From NCBI GenBank assembly GCA_973895155.1, contig OZ316891.1, positions 29,388,001-29,452,000 on the forward strand: a stretch of 64,000 nucleotides of DNA, read 5' to 3'. Every line of letters begins with the position of its first letter. Position 1 is the stretch's first letter. Below, in pieces: positions 11,209-21,290 of this stretch. The notes beneath the pieces were generated by a model. It was not told the origin of the DNA and did not search any database. It was given only the letters and a program-made list of their open reading frames with translations. The position numbers were made by a program, and so were the translations under genes. The stretch comes from Marsupella aquatica. Taxonomy: Eukaryota; Marchantiophyta.

Positions 11209-11284
11209 ATTTAAATGTGGTATCAAAGCTGGCCTGAGCCGTCCTCGCGGTAGGTTGCCCGGATAGCACCCTGCCCCATTTTCC

Positions 11285-11580
11285 TCCACAGCTATTGCTT
11301 GGGGAACACACACCCCTTTCATAGAGTGGTTTAGCCTGGCGAGATAAGCCCAAGCCTAAACTAATAAAGCGTAATCAAAAGCTACTCCTTGGCCTAAGCT
11401 TCTAGACAATACCTGGGGAACACCCCCCCCCCCCCCCCCACCCCTCCCTTCATCCACGGTGATTGCCTGGGAACACACACGCCTTTCATATGGAGTGGTT
11501 TAGCCTGGTGACATAAGCCCAAAATCTAGCTAATAAAGTGCAATCAAAAGTTACTCCTTGGCCTACAGTCTAGAGTGAAT
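11285..11580. repeat. Tandem duplication, period 168 bp, split by a poly-C tract
   Basis: Copy 1 begins TCCACAGCTATTGCTTGGGG and copy 2 (11453) TCCACGGTGATTGCCTGGGA. Both continue through GAACACACAC, GAGTGGTTTAGCCTGG, ATAAGCCCAA, CTAATAAAG(C/T)G and ACTCCTTGGCCTA. A run of 17 C lies between them (11423-11439). The ends resemble the terminus of the element at 38041-39053 (CTAATAAAGCG; TCTAGAGTGAA). Confidence 0.75.
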
Positions 11581-12794
11581 AGTCTAGTGAATACTCTAGA
11601 CTATATTATTTTTAGTGGCAAAACTTCACCAAATTTCACATCCCCCAAAAAAGTTTCACCACTCTTGGTAAAAATTGGCTAGTATTTTCCTTTCTCATTA
11701 GCCAGTGTCCCACTTATTCACAGGGCCCTTTAGCCAGTTAAATCTAGGGAGATCTGATGGCCAGCAAAATAATCAGATAAGGAGTATTCTGAGCATCTTC
11801 TCCTTCACACACTTAAGCATTTTCCACTCTGGCTAAAAAGCAAAAGGCTTAAAACATATTCTCCTCTAGACAGCGTGACTCTAATTCAGGGCATAAGTTA
11901 AAGTCAAGGTGCATACCAAAAAAAGGATGGGGGCAAAGATGATTCAATAGTAAATAGGCATGAAATACTTTTTCAAGCTTATTTTCTTCTCATCTCAACA
12001 TTTCAGGAAAAGATAATCAAGCTAGTGGTTTTGATGAAACAGGCCGGAGGTGAGGTTTGGCATAGGTGGGGGCTCATAAATGGTGGGACACCATCAGGGA
12101 CGACCATGAGTTATGTCACTGCTTTGGCCCTTGGCTGTGGCCCAAGTATTCCTTAATTTGCCCTGCCTGAGTTACATATAGGATGACCAAGGTCTGGGCG
12201 GTAGTGTTACTACTGTAGACAGCCAGGAAGCTTTATTGAAACACTCATGACACTCCCGCCCAAACTTGCATGGAAAAAGGTTATCTGCAAGATTATGATA
12301 ATAGCAGCATGAAGTACAAATGGTTACCTGCCGGTAGCCTTTGCTCCATACAAAAGATGAGGTACTTCAGAAAACTTCACCCCTCCCAATTTCTTCTTTT
12401 TGAGGTCAAACACAGCCTCCCGGGACACCCCCTACCCAGGGAATAATTTACTACCACTAGTGCCCAAAGCCATGACACAACTTGCCAAGGGTATGACCCG
12501 TCCAAGGTGAGGAGAGCCAAGACTAGCTTTGACAACCCATGATTGTTCCTTCCTTCCTTCTGTCCATCTGTAAGTGACAAATGGGCCTATGAGCAGGAAT
12601 TGGAGTCTCTTATGGAAACCAGATCACACCACTGGGAGTGGGACTATCACACCCCCACTCCCAGAGTTCTCGCCAAGGAACCCAACTTATACTCCCAAAA
12701 CCTTAAATGGCTTCTCATTCGACTTCATGACAGAAGATTTAACTACTTGTAAACCCAATTAGAGGGACGGGAGTGTACTAGACAATAACCAGAA
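11581..12794. other. Intergenic, nothing recognised
   Basis: Contains only short overlapping frames on both strands around 12377-12762, without motifs. Confidence 0.45.
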
Positions 12795-13372
12795 TCATAA
12801 CTATAATACAATGTTGTGCCTTTTTATGCAGTGGTTCTCATTTGAATTTGAAGTGCCCAAAAAGTATTGAATCTAACCAAAGAGGAATAAACATAAATTG
12901 AATTATATTTAGTGTGAAAGGGTGACACGTTTCCAAAGCAAGAAATAAAGACTACTGCAGAATACCAATGCACAATAATCAAGTACTTCCTGGACCATCT
13001 ATGCATAGTACCTTTTACTCAATTATATATCTTGCACCGTCCATGATATTTTTCTCAAAAATATCTTTAGTATCGCAGCATCCATCATGCATTGACATCT
13101 TTTGCCTAAGGATATTTTTTATTTTTTAGATATCTTTTGTGCAATGATGTCTTTTACTTAACAATATCTTTTGAGCAACAACATACTTAATTTATCCACA
13201 TTTTTTTACTTGATGACATGTTTGACAACACTACAACATCTTTGGCAATAGAACTTATTTTTTCATAATGACATTGGTATTGATTGGCAATAGAACTTAT
13301 TTTTTCATAAGGACATTGGTATTGATTGGCAATAGAACTTATTTTTTCATAAGGACATTGGTATTGAGCTAG
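12795..13372 (+). mobile_element. Helitron-like non-autonomous element, copy 2 (0.58 kb)
   Basis: The 5' end is A|TCATAACTATAATACAATG and the 3' end ATTGAG then CTAG|T. The left 150 bp is homologous to copy 1 and the interior again has GACATCTTTT-like units (13080-13240). The right end is replaced by three 42-bp units, so the GCAACGCACGGG box seen in copy 3 is missing here. The termini still obey the TC...CTRR and A/T target rules. Confidence 0.6.
13244..13367. repeat. 42-bp unit, three copies
   Basis: GGCAATAGAACTTATTTTTT followed by CATAAGGACATTGGTATTGA, repeated almost without change at 13244, 13286 and 13328. The last copy runs into the element's CTAG terminus. The minus-strand frame across it reads a repeated YQCPYEKISSIAN peptide, an artefact of 42 = 3x14. 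Confidence 0.9.
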
Positions 13373-13600
13373 TGCCAGTAGAATCATGTATATTGAAAGT
13401 TTGAACTTTGGACTTCTTCCTTGAAAAAGGGAGAATAGTTATTCTCATTTGCAGAAAGGTGATCACCATTTAACTTTGAAATTCATTTGCTACGTTAGAA
13501 TGCCAAATTGTATCTGATTGTGTACGGGCGATGTTTAGAATACCAAATCGTTTTGCCTTCGTACTGATTGTGTACGGGCGATTTGTAGCAGGGTTGTTAG

Positions 13601-14060
13601 GTTTGTGCATCACAATTGCAGCAACATCACAAAGCTGATTTGACATGGTTGATACCTTTGTGGTAGATAGGTTTGTGCATCACAGTTGCAGCAACATCAC
13701 AAAGCTGATTTGACATGGTTGATACCTTTGTGGTAGATAGGTTTGTGCATCACAGTTGCAGCAACATCACAAAGCTGATTTGACATGGTTGATACCTTTG
13801 TGGTAGATAGGTTTGTGCATCACAGTTGCAGCAACATCACAAAGCTGATTTGACATGGTTGATACCTTTTGGTAGATAGGTTTGTGCATCACAGTTGCAG
13901 CAACATCACAAAGCTGATTTGACATGGTTGATACCTTTGTGGTAGATAGGTTTGTGCATTACAATTGCAGCAACATCACAAAGCTGACTTGACGTTGATA
14001 CCTTTGTGCACCATAATCGTAGGCAACGTCACAAAACTGATTTGACGTTCTCGCTCTTTA
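13601..14060. repeat. 70-bp minisatellite, 6-7 copies
   Basis: Units begin GTTTGTGCATCACAGTTGCA and end GGTAGATAG. Starts are 13601, 13671, 13741, 13811, 13880 (the fourth unit lost one base) and 13950. A decayed seventh copy follows. The middle copies are nearly identical, suggesting recent expansion or homogenisation. No spacers separate the units. Confidence 0.97.
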
Positions 14061-15173
14061 TCTGCATTTCGCAACTCACGCTTCTCCAATATCTGATGAT
14101 GTACCGACATAACAAATCATAGATTCTCGTTATGCAATTAGTATTCCTTGTGGTCACGGATTCAAAGTATTGTCCCATTTCTCGCATGTTTTATGTTCAA
14201 ATCTTCATTGGATATATAGTGTTCAGAACGTGCTTCGGTAATGGATTTTGCTGGTACTGCACATCAGTCGAATTTCACATTCTCTCGTTTACTTTTGGAG
14301 ATCATATACAGGAACGTCATTTTCGGATGCATCAGATTGTTCAGAAACAGATCGGTTGTCATCGTCGTTTTGGCAGTTTTACTTTGTAAGAAATTGTGAA
14401 AAATGCGAACGCGTTTCATTAGTTTATTGTGTAAACAAGTTGGTTACAGTTATCGTCGCAGTTTTAGTTATGGATTGTGCAGGATATTTCACCATATTCC
14501 AAGATTTGCAGCTGACTATTTGAGTAGAGCTAACGTTTTCAGCATGGGAAGAGATGTAGACATTCAGATAAACATTAGAGTAGAGCTAACGTTCAGTATG
14601 GGAGATGTCGACATTCACAGACAATTCAGATAAATATTAAGAGTACAGCTAACTTTCAGTATGGGAGGAAATGTCGACATTCAAACATACATTACTAGTT
14701 CCACTGTGGAATTAATAAACAGAGCGACACTAAGACATTCAGATAAACATTAGAGTAGAACAGACGTTCAGTATGGGAGGGGATGTCGACATTCAAACAT
14801 ACATTATAAATTCCACTGTAATGGAAATAAACAGATATCGAAATTGACCATTTTGAAACATCGGATAATTTAATGGATTAATTTCACGAAAATTCTGTTC
14901 ACGATTTATCCAGAGCAAACGTGCAAACAGTAATGAGCGGTACAGATTATATTGATAAAATTGCAGCACTATACATCAAATTTCCGATTGAAAAATTATT
15001 GGTATGGATATACCACCATGTAAGTAAATGGCACGAACAGCCTACCCATGAGCAACGTCTACATTCTGTACACCAAATTGAAGTTCACTGTTGGCTTGCC
15101 AACTCCTAAGCTGTAAGCTATGACAACTTTACAGTCCGTGTAGATCAAGATTGGTAATGTGATGGACAACTAT
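14061..15173. other. Intergenic with degenerate repeats around 14520-14830
   Basis: Phrases such as AGTAGAGCTAACGTTCAGTATGGG and GTCGACATTCA recur three to four times at 14525-14800, a decayed array with a 70-150 bp period. Frames at 14132-14633 are uncharacterised. 15000-15173 lies 3' of the LEA gene and may include its 3' UTR. Confidence 0.45.
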
Positions 15174-16064
15174 CTAATGGTTGAGAGAATCTGCAACTCC
15201 TTGGAATGCTCCTCGTACGGTGTCACTTGCCTGCATACACGACAAAAGAATTATCAAATGAATGTACATCGACAGCCACAGACGAATTTTTTGAAGAAAC
15301 AGAGTTAAGGTACAAGATTGCGAGAACGATTTGTAAATAATCTGGGTAAGATTTTGTACAACTACTTCAATTCTTAGTTGAGAGCTAGTTACAGAGAGTG
15401 TACTTACCGTAGTCAAGAAGTTACCAGTCGACTCCTTCCCCGCATTCGCCTTATCTTGAGCAGTTTGCCCAGCTTCTGAGGCAGCGCCCTTTGTATCTTC
15501 CTTCTTCTGCTGTGCTTTGTCACCCAACTCATTCGTCTTCTGATCAGCAGTTGCCTTTGTATCCTCTTTTGTCTGGTTGGCTTTGTCACCAGCTTCTCCA
15601 GCTTTAGACTTGGCAGCATCAGTGGTCTCAGCCGCACTTTGCTTCGTCTGCTCCTTGTTTTGGTTGGCTTTGTCGCCAAGTTCACCTGCTTTCGACTTGG
15701 CGGCACCGGTGGTCTCAGATGCAAATCCCTTGGTCTCCTCCTTCTTCTGATTAGCCTTGTCACCAGCTTGTCCGGCCTTTGATTTGGCAGCACCAGTCGT
15801 TTCAGAAGCGAAACCTTTCGTCTCCTCCTTCTTCTGTTGGGCAACGTCTCCTACTTCTCCGGCCTTTGTCTTGGCAGCGTCGGCAGTTTCGTCTTTTTTC
15901 TGGTTGAAAACGTTTCCAGCTTCTCCTGCTTTGTTCTGGATCGCCTGGCCAGCTTGACCGGCCTTATCCTTCACAGCATCCTTGATGCCTTGTGCTTTCT
16001 GTCCTGCTTGCTGTGCCTTCCGCTGCCCAGCTTCGTGCGACTCCTGATATTGGTTGGAAGCCAT
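15174..16064 (-). CDS. Group-3 late embryogenesis abundant (LEA_4-type) protein
   Basis: Predicted hydrophilic desiccation-protection protein, probably cytosolic because no signal peptide or targeting sequence is evident. Exon 1 (16064-15408) and exon 2 (15230-15174) are joined by a GTAAGT...TGCAG intron (15231-15407), giving 237 residues. The chain is nearly all A, K, E, Q, T, D and G. From about residue 35 it repeats a 29-residue module (KAGE.GD.A.QKKEETK followed by an Ala/Thr/Ser-rich stretch) about five times. This is the amphipathic repeat pattern of LEA_4 proteins, which are disordered in water and become helical on drying. Exon 2 encodes the tail ASDTVRGAFQGVADSLNH. The 177-bp intron is in frame and has no stop, so a retained form would add 59 hydrophobic residues. 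The start is the first in-frame ATG. Confidence 0.9.
   Translation of the reverse strand: MASNQYQESHEAGQRKAQQAGQKAQGIKDAVKDKAGQAGQAIQNKAGEAGNVFNQKKDETADAAKTKAGEVGDVAQQKKEETKGFASETTGAAKSKAGQAGDKANQKKEETKGFASETTGAAKSKAGELGDKANQNKEQTKQSAAETTDAAKSKAGEAGDKANQTKEDTKATADQKTNELGDKAQQKKEDTKGAASEAGQTAQDKANAGKESTGNFLTTVSTLSVTSSQLRIEVVVQNLTQIIYKSFSQSCTLTLFLQKIRLWLSMYIHLIILLSCMQASDTVRGAFQGVADSLNH
15231..15407 (-). other. Intron of the LEA gene, in frame and stop-free
   Basis: Donor GTAAGT and acceptor TGCAG are both canonical. Length is exactly 59 codons with no stop in the reading frame, so spliced and unspliced mRNAs both encode full proteins with the same C-terminus. Confidence 0.8.
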
Positions 16065-16149
16065 AGTTTCAACTCACAAATTGAGGGAGGAGCAAGAAAA
16101 TCAGTATTAGGTGACGGGGAAGTAAGTTCAAACACCTGCACAGAATATC

Positions 16150-16750
16150 AAACCACGTCAGGTCAGGGCTACTGCAAAGCCAATTAAACGGCAAACTCGG
16201 GATCATAATTCTAAATGCAACTTCTCCAAACTGCTTTCCAACAGAATCCGGCTCGCATCCGACAGACGCATCAAGAAAGAAAATACGATTGCTACTACTC
16301 AAGACCATACAAATTCACACTGACTCGTCGCTTGATTCACTGGAAAGCGAAGGGAAGGAACAGCGACCAGCTCACAACTACCGCGAAGGAGCACATGACT
16401 CATGCAAGATGGAGACGCACAGGGATCAAGAAATGCCGGACTCGGTTAAAGGACTCAATCAGTCCGACGCACAACAGTCACACCAAAGCAACAAAATCGG
16501 AATCCACCCAGCTCAAAAAGAACGAGAAGCACCGAAATCTCGCAGAGGACGAAAAGCATCAACAGTACGCAAGGAATCGGGCATCTGCCCACTCAGCTCA
16601 CGAGGTACAGAACATAACAAACTTACAGAGGTAGATCGATGGAAATGTGTAAAGATCGAGCAAATTGAGTCGGCTGCGTTCGAGTGTGGAAGAGAGTGGT
16701 TGAGTAGAGAGTTGAATGAGAGGGGGGGCCGGGGGTACAAGCTATATATG
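16150..16750 (-). promoter_or_regulatory. LEA gene leader and core promoter candidate
   Basis: On the minus strand a TATATAG box lies at about 16743-16749, some 680 bp upstream of the ATG. The interval between would be a long leader. A TGACGTGG motif, the ABRE type bound by bZIP factors in ABA-responsive genes, lies at about 16152-16159, which would be inside the leader. Overlapping frames here (16215-16816) are not supported as genes. The assignment rests on motifs alone. Confidence 0.35.
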
Positions 16751-17746
16751 ACGCTCGGGCGCGGCTGGGGGCTTCAGGAAGTGACAAGTGGGGGGCAGGT
16801 GTCACCAGGATCGTAGGCAGGACAAGGCCATGCTCGGCTGGCGTCCAGGATGGCGGCACGCGTCCAAAGTGAAGAGCAAGAAAACACATACCGTAGACAT
16901 TGCGCAATTCTTTGCGCCGTCGAAATTTGTAGATGCTGCCAGATCTGCGTTTTAGGGTTTCTCAAAATTTTACATTACTATCACACTAAAAGGCCAAAAA
17001 GCGCCAACCAGGAGCGAGAGTCCCAAAGAGAGGAGACCCTATGAAGGGGAGAAAACATGGAAATATGACCAAATAGCCCAATAAGCCCGAGTGAAAATTC
17101 CTGTCCATACCATATGCATTTTGGTTAATTGCTCTATCCTCGTACTGTAAGGTAGATCACACAAGAATATCCAAAATTTGCATGATATAGTGTGATACAG
17201 TCAATGCTCGTTGCATCATTTTTGAAAGCTCACATTATCCACACTCACCATTTCATTTGCACTCTCAAAGTCAAGTCATGTCTAGAGACTTCACTCTAAA
17301 TTGTAGGCTGGGAAGAGTAGCTTCTGGTCATAATTGTATAGTTAGATTATCCTCTTGGCATTTGTACTAACCTTTATGTGGCACTGCTATTATCCATGCA
17401 AAGCTAAAAAAGTATTTGCAAAATGCAGCACAAAAGGAGGAGAGATTTGTTGTTCATTCAATTTATTTTCTGTCGAAATCTGCATTGATCTCATATGCGT
17501 TTTGGGTAATAGCGCTATCCTTGTCCAGAAGCATATCCATTATTTACATGAAAAGTATCGTGGATAGAAATTGTTATCCATTATTTACCTGAAAAGTATT
17601 GTGAATAGAAAATATTATCCTTTCCGCTTTTGCAATAGCTTTACGTGTCAGTGCCAGTATCTATGCAAAGATAAAAATGATTTGCATAGTGCCACACAAA
17701 AAGGAGGGGATTTGGGTTGTTGCCCAGTGTCGCCCAGCAATATGCT
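16751..17746. other. Intergenic with a degenerate direct repeat
   Basis: 17355-17470 and 17615-17725 share TT(A/C)GTGT/TATGTGGCA...ATCCATGCAAAG and CACAAAA(A)GGAGG blocks, a roughly 260-bp decayed duplication. No gene recognised. Confidence 0.4.
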
Positions 17747-19015
17747 AGTGTAGCTGTTTATCATCTGGGCAATTTCTTGGTGGGGTCCTGAGTGGATAAA
17801 TGTCCATAGTTCCAGCAATTTTTTCATATGTGTATTTTGGACTAACTATTACCTGGAAAATCAACACTACAGTTTGCAATCCTGCCATTTTCTCTCATTG
17901 TCACTTTATGAATGCAATTTAGGCGGGGAAGCAATCCTCACTGTTTGATTGCAGACTGTATTTTTCCTTGGAATTTGAAGATTGTGTTTTTGGTGCCATT
18001 GGATTTCAAGAGAAAGGATTCAGTGCAAATACTAGGAGAAGGATGTAGGGATAGGCTCAAATGGGATGAGTGCGTGTTAAATCTAGTCAAGTTAATGCGG
18101 TCAGTAGGTCCGAACATAAACCAATACACTGTAATATTTTATTTACAAACCAAGTGATTTAAATTACATGTGACTTGGTTTATGTTCTGGTTGTACAGCT
18201 GACATAGATATAATGCATGGTAATGAGATGCAATGGGGATGCTGGGACAGCTTTCAGCCCCATGCATAGAGAGGCAAGAAGGGAGCAAAGAGTTTGAGAA
18301 ATGGCTGGAGGGACAAAACAAAAATAGGAGCAGATCAAGTGAGGCACTGTGTGCTGGCAGTGGGATACTGGCTGTGGAGTGAATACAAAGGTGTGGAGTT
18401 ACACATTTGTAGTGTAGCTGTTTGTCATCTGGGCAATTCCTTGGTGGGGTCCTGAGTGGACAAACATCCTTAGAGCCAGCTGTTATTTTCCTAGGTGTAT
18501 CTTGGCCTAATTCTTACCTGGAAAATCAAACACTAAAATATTCAATCCTGCTATTTTTCCATCCATGTTTGTTTGTGGATGTAATTTAAACGGGAAGCAA
18601 TCCTCACCGTTCAATAGAAGACTGTATTTTCAGTGCAATTGGATTCCTAAAGAAAGGGTTACAGGGATGGGGATGTGGGGATGGGCTCCTATGGGATGGG
18701 GTGTCAACCATATGTGCAGTTGTGCCCTGGGGGAGAGAAGGGAGCACAAGAGCTTGAGAAATAGCAGGAGGGACAAAATGAAAATAGGAGGGGATGAGAG
18801 GTATTTGCTTGATGGGACCCCAAAGTGAAAAATGTGACTTGATAGGACCCCTGAAGTTTTGGGTACATTGACTCAAGGTTATCAATGGGCAGGATCACTC
18901 AAGATCCTATCAAATAACAATTTTCATTTTGGGATCCCATCAAGCAAATAACTCCAGAGGGTGAGGTGACGCACACATGTTTGCTGGCAGTAGAATGAGT
19001 ACAAAGGTGTGGGGT
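17747..19015 (+). repeat. Tandem segmental duplication, 664-bp period
   Basis: Copy A (17747-18410) and copy B (18411 to about 19015) both start AGTGTAGCTGTTT. They run through CATCTGGGCAATT, TGGTGGGGTCCTGAGTGGA, TTACCTGGAAAATCAA, GGGAAGCAATCCTCAC and AGACTGTATTTT. Near the end come GAGAAAT(G/A)GC(T/A)GGAGGGACAAAA and GCTGGCAGT, then TACAAAGGTGTGG. Copy B is longer only because a MITE is inserted at about 18799-18955. Non-coding in both copies. Confidence 0.85.
18799..18955. mobile_element. MITE, TATTTGCTTGATGGG family, copy 1
   Basis: The left arm reads GTATTTGCTTGATGGGACCC and continues to TGACTTGATAGGACCCC. The right arm is its reverse complement (GGATCCCATCAAGCAAATA). Arms are about 50 bp and the element about 155 bp. 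It interrupts copy B of the 664-bp duplication; copy A retains the unoccupied site near 18335-18350. A homologue lies at 44573-44738. No coding capacity. Confidence 0.8.
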
Positions 19016-20224
19016 ATACATTGGATACAAAGGCTTGCAGGCTACAAAGAGAAGGATGGGGGAGAGAATTAAAGGAATAACCTGTATTTTTTTTCAAAGA
19101 AATTTAAGACATACCGATTGTGAGGTCTCCATTTTATAATTTTTACGTTTGTGTGTTTTGCCTTTAGAGTAAGGATGCAGGGATACAATTTATTTCAATG
19201 TGGAGGAGGAGACCAAAATATCCCACTTCCCCCAAGCAACAGATAGGTTTAAAAACTTTAAGGGTGAGAGTGGGGGTGGTTTTCTCTTTCTTAGTTATCT
19301 TTGGTAGGGAAAGGGGGGGGGGGGGGGCGTACAGGGGAGTGAATATTTCTCTTTCCCGGTATCTTGGCTTAAATTCTTCCTCTGGAGTCCCCCAATCAGT
19401 CTCTTCCAAGGTTTTTCCCTCTCTCTGATATCTTCTTTCCTCAACAAATGTTTCGCACAACATCCTTGTCCCTTGACATGGTTTTTGTCTGACATGCATC
19501 TTACGGTCTCATCCAACAACAATGTTACTCAATATCTTTTCCAAGCTGGAGATATTTTCCACTTGGCATGTTTCATCTTGATGACTTCGTGCATTGCACA
19601 GGAATTCAACTATCAAACACTATAATAAGCAATAGTACTCCAGAATTGGGGGATGGTCTGTTTACAAAAAAGGAAAACAGATGGGAGAAAATCCAAGCCA
19701 TTCACCAAAATGACTTGTGGGCATAGTCCCACCTGCTCCTGAGCTGCCTGCCCCTTCTTCGTTTCTGAAAAATTCTCCCTCCTGTTGTGTGACCATGCCT
19801 GGACAACACATTGCTGTGCCCTCCGTTACCCATAAGAACATTTTCACAACAACATTAACCAAAATGATAACATGTTTGCACGGGTTTTGCAACAATCACC
19901 CACCCCAAAACAATGAGCCTTCCACACACAGAAACATGAATGTACAAAATGGTGGTACATATTAATAAACCTTCCTTGTCTCACTTGGACAGTAAGATGC
20001 ATGTTACTTCCAAGTGGCATATATATGCAATGACCATAAGCAAAGCTCAAGGTCAGACTTTGGAACATGTAGGTTTGAATTTTCAAAACCTCTTTTCAGT
20101 CATGACCAGTTGTAGGTAGCACTCCCAAGAGCAACATCTGCTATAACTAAGAAGATTTTACTTTTGAATTCTGAAGAAAGCCAATAGTGGTTGACAATAA
20201 ATGTTCTATATGATGAGGTCCTTT
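19016..20224. other. Intergenic, nothing recognised
   Basis: Includes a run of 15 G (19313-19327). Overlapping frames on both strands at 19164-19522 and 19662-20086 have no recognisable domains. Confidence 0.45.
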
Positions 20225-20466
20225 GTTAAACATGAACAGCTTTTAATTACTTTGCCACCAAAGATGTTCTAATTCACAATATTGCCACTGTTTTTTCTAT
20301 ATTTATAAAAATGCCACTGTTTCGTATACGAATGACAAGTTTAACAAGGTAACCAGAGGCACTATATACAAAAACTGTGGCATTTTTGTAAATACGAAAC
20401 AAACATTGACAGTATTATAAATTCAAACATCTTTAGTGACAATGTACTTAAAAGCTGTAAACATGA
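20225..20466. mobile_element. MITE with about 95-bp inverted arms, copy 1
   Basis: The left arm runs from GTTAAACATGAACAGCTTTT to TTTATAAAAATGCCACTG. The right arm is its imperfect reverse complement: GTGGCATTTTTGTAAATACG through ATCTTTAGTGACA to GTAAACATGAA. A related element with the same arm sequence lies at 52484-52726. No coding capacity. Confidence 0.75.
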
Positions 20467-21080
20467 ATAATGATTGCATGATGTGTTACTCTATTTGATT
20501 TACAATCATATTTGCATTCTTTTGTTCATGTCTTCCTTTGTAGACCCCTTGTGCATAATGAACATTTGCATCATGTGGGCATTGAACAACATGTCCTCAT
20601 ATTTGTATGTAAGCATCTTATGTCTTCATTGTGAAGATTCCTTATATTCTTCAACTCATCCCGAACACTAAACTCACACCCAAAAACATGGACACTGCAG
20701 AGTTCCTATGTCTGTCCTAGTAACAACGTCAAATGCTTGTGTACATCTGAGCTTCTACTTCAAATGCTCTAGCTATCCAACCAGTGAATTTCATTGATGA
20801 ATTTGTGCCAGAAGAGCAGCTGACAAACAACGTTGCAAAATATACAAAAAGCCTATCTTTTAGCACCTGATAGGAGAATCTACTGGCTGCTATTTGACAT
20901 GATGTACACTAAGAATACTCAATGTGCTGGTTCTGGCAAATTAAAGGTTCTAGATTGTGCCATTTGCACAATGTGTTTATATCACTAAAAAATACACACT
21001 AGCCAACGCAAACAAAACAATGTACACATTTTCCATCAATTCACCAAGTCGCTGGTAACCAGATCTAACATTGTTCCTCA
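20467..21080. other. Intergenic, nothing recognised
   Basis: AT-rich, no supported frame or repeat. Confidence 0.5.
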
Positions 21081-21081
21081 A

Positions 21082-21290
21082 CTGTTTTTAAAAAGAAAAT
21101 TAAACATTTAATGGGAAATCTGTGAAATCTTTGGAGAATTCTCGGTGAAATCCCACCAAAAGGGAACAGTAAGTCACACATTTGAACCCAAGACCTATCA
21201 GTCTCCACTCAAATGAGATACCGCACATCTATGCCTCTCTCCACTCAAATGAGATACCACACATCTATGCCTCTCTGGGCAGTTCTCCTC
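21082..21290 (-). mobile_element. tRNA-derived SINE with duplicated head, copy 2
   Basis: Same family as the SINE at 758-895. On the minus strand it has CCCAGAGAGGCAT, a box A region TGGTATCTCATTTGAG, the box B-like GGGTTCAAATG and the GGTGGGATTTCACCGAG body. The 34-bp head containing box A is present twice (about 21200-21268). The flanks share TCCTCAA (about 21075 and 21290), a possible short target duplication. Confidence 0.65.

Noticed and set aside
13601-14060. Regular 70-bp repeats considered as a CRISPR-like array
   Set aside because: Repeats are contiguous with no spacers, and this is a eukaryotic nuclear context.
15413-15844. 143-codon Arg/Lys-rich minus frame overlapping the LEA gene
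   Set aside because: Out-of-frame reading of the repetitive LEA modules.
19164-19522. Overlapping minus frames of 111 and 75 codons
   Set aside because: Partly encoded by a 15-G run, no motifs, competing frames on the other strand.
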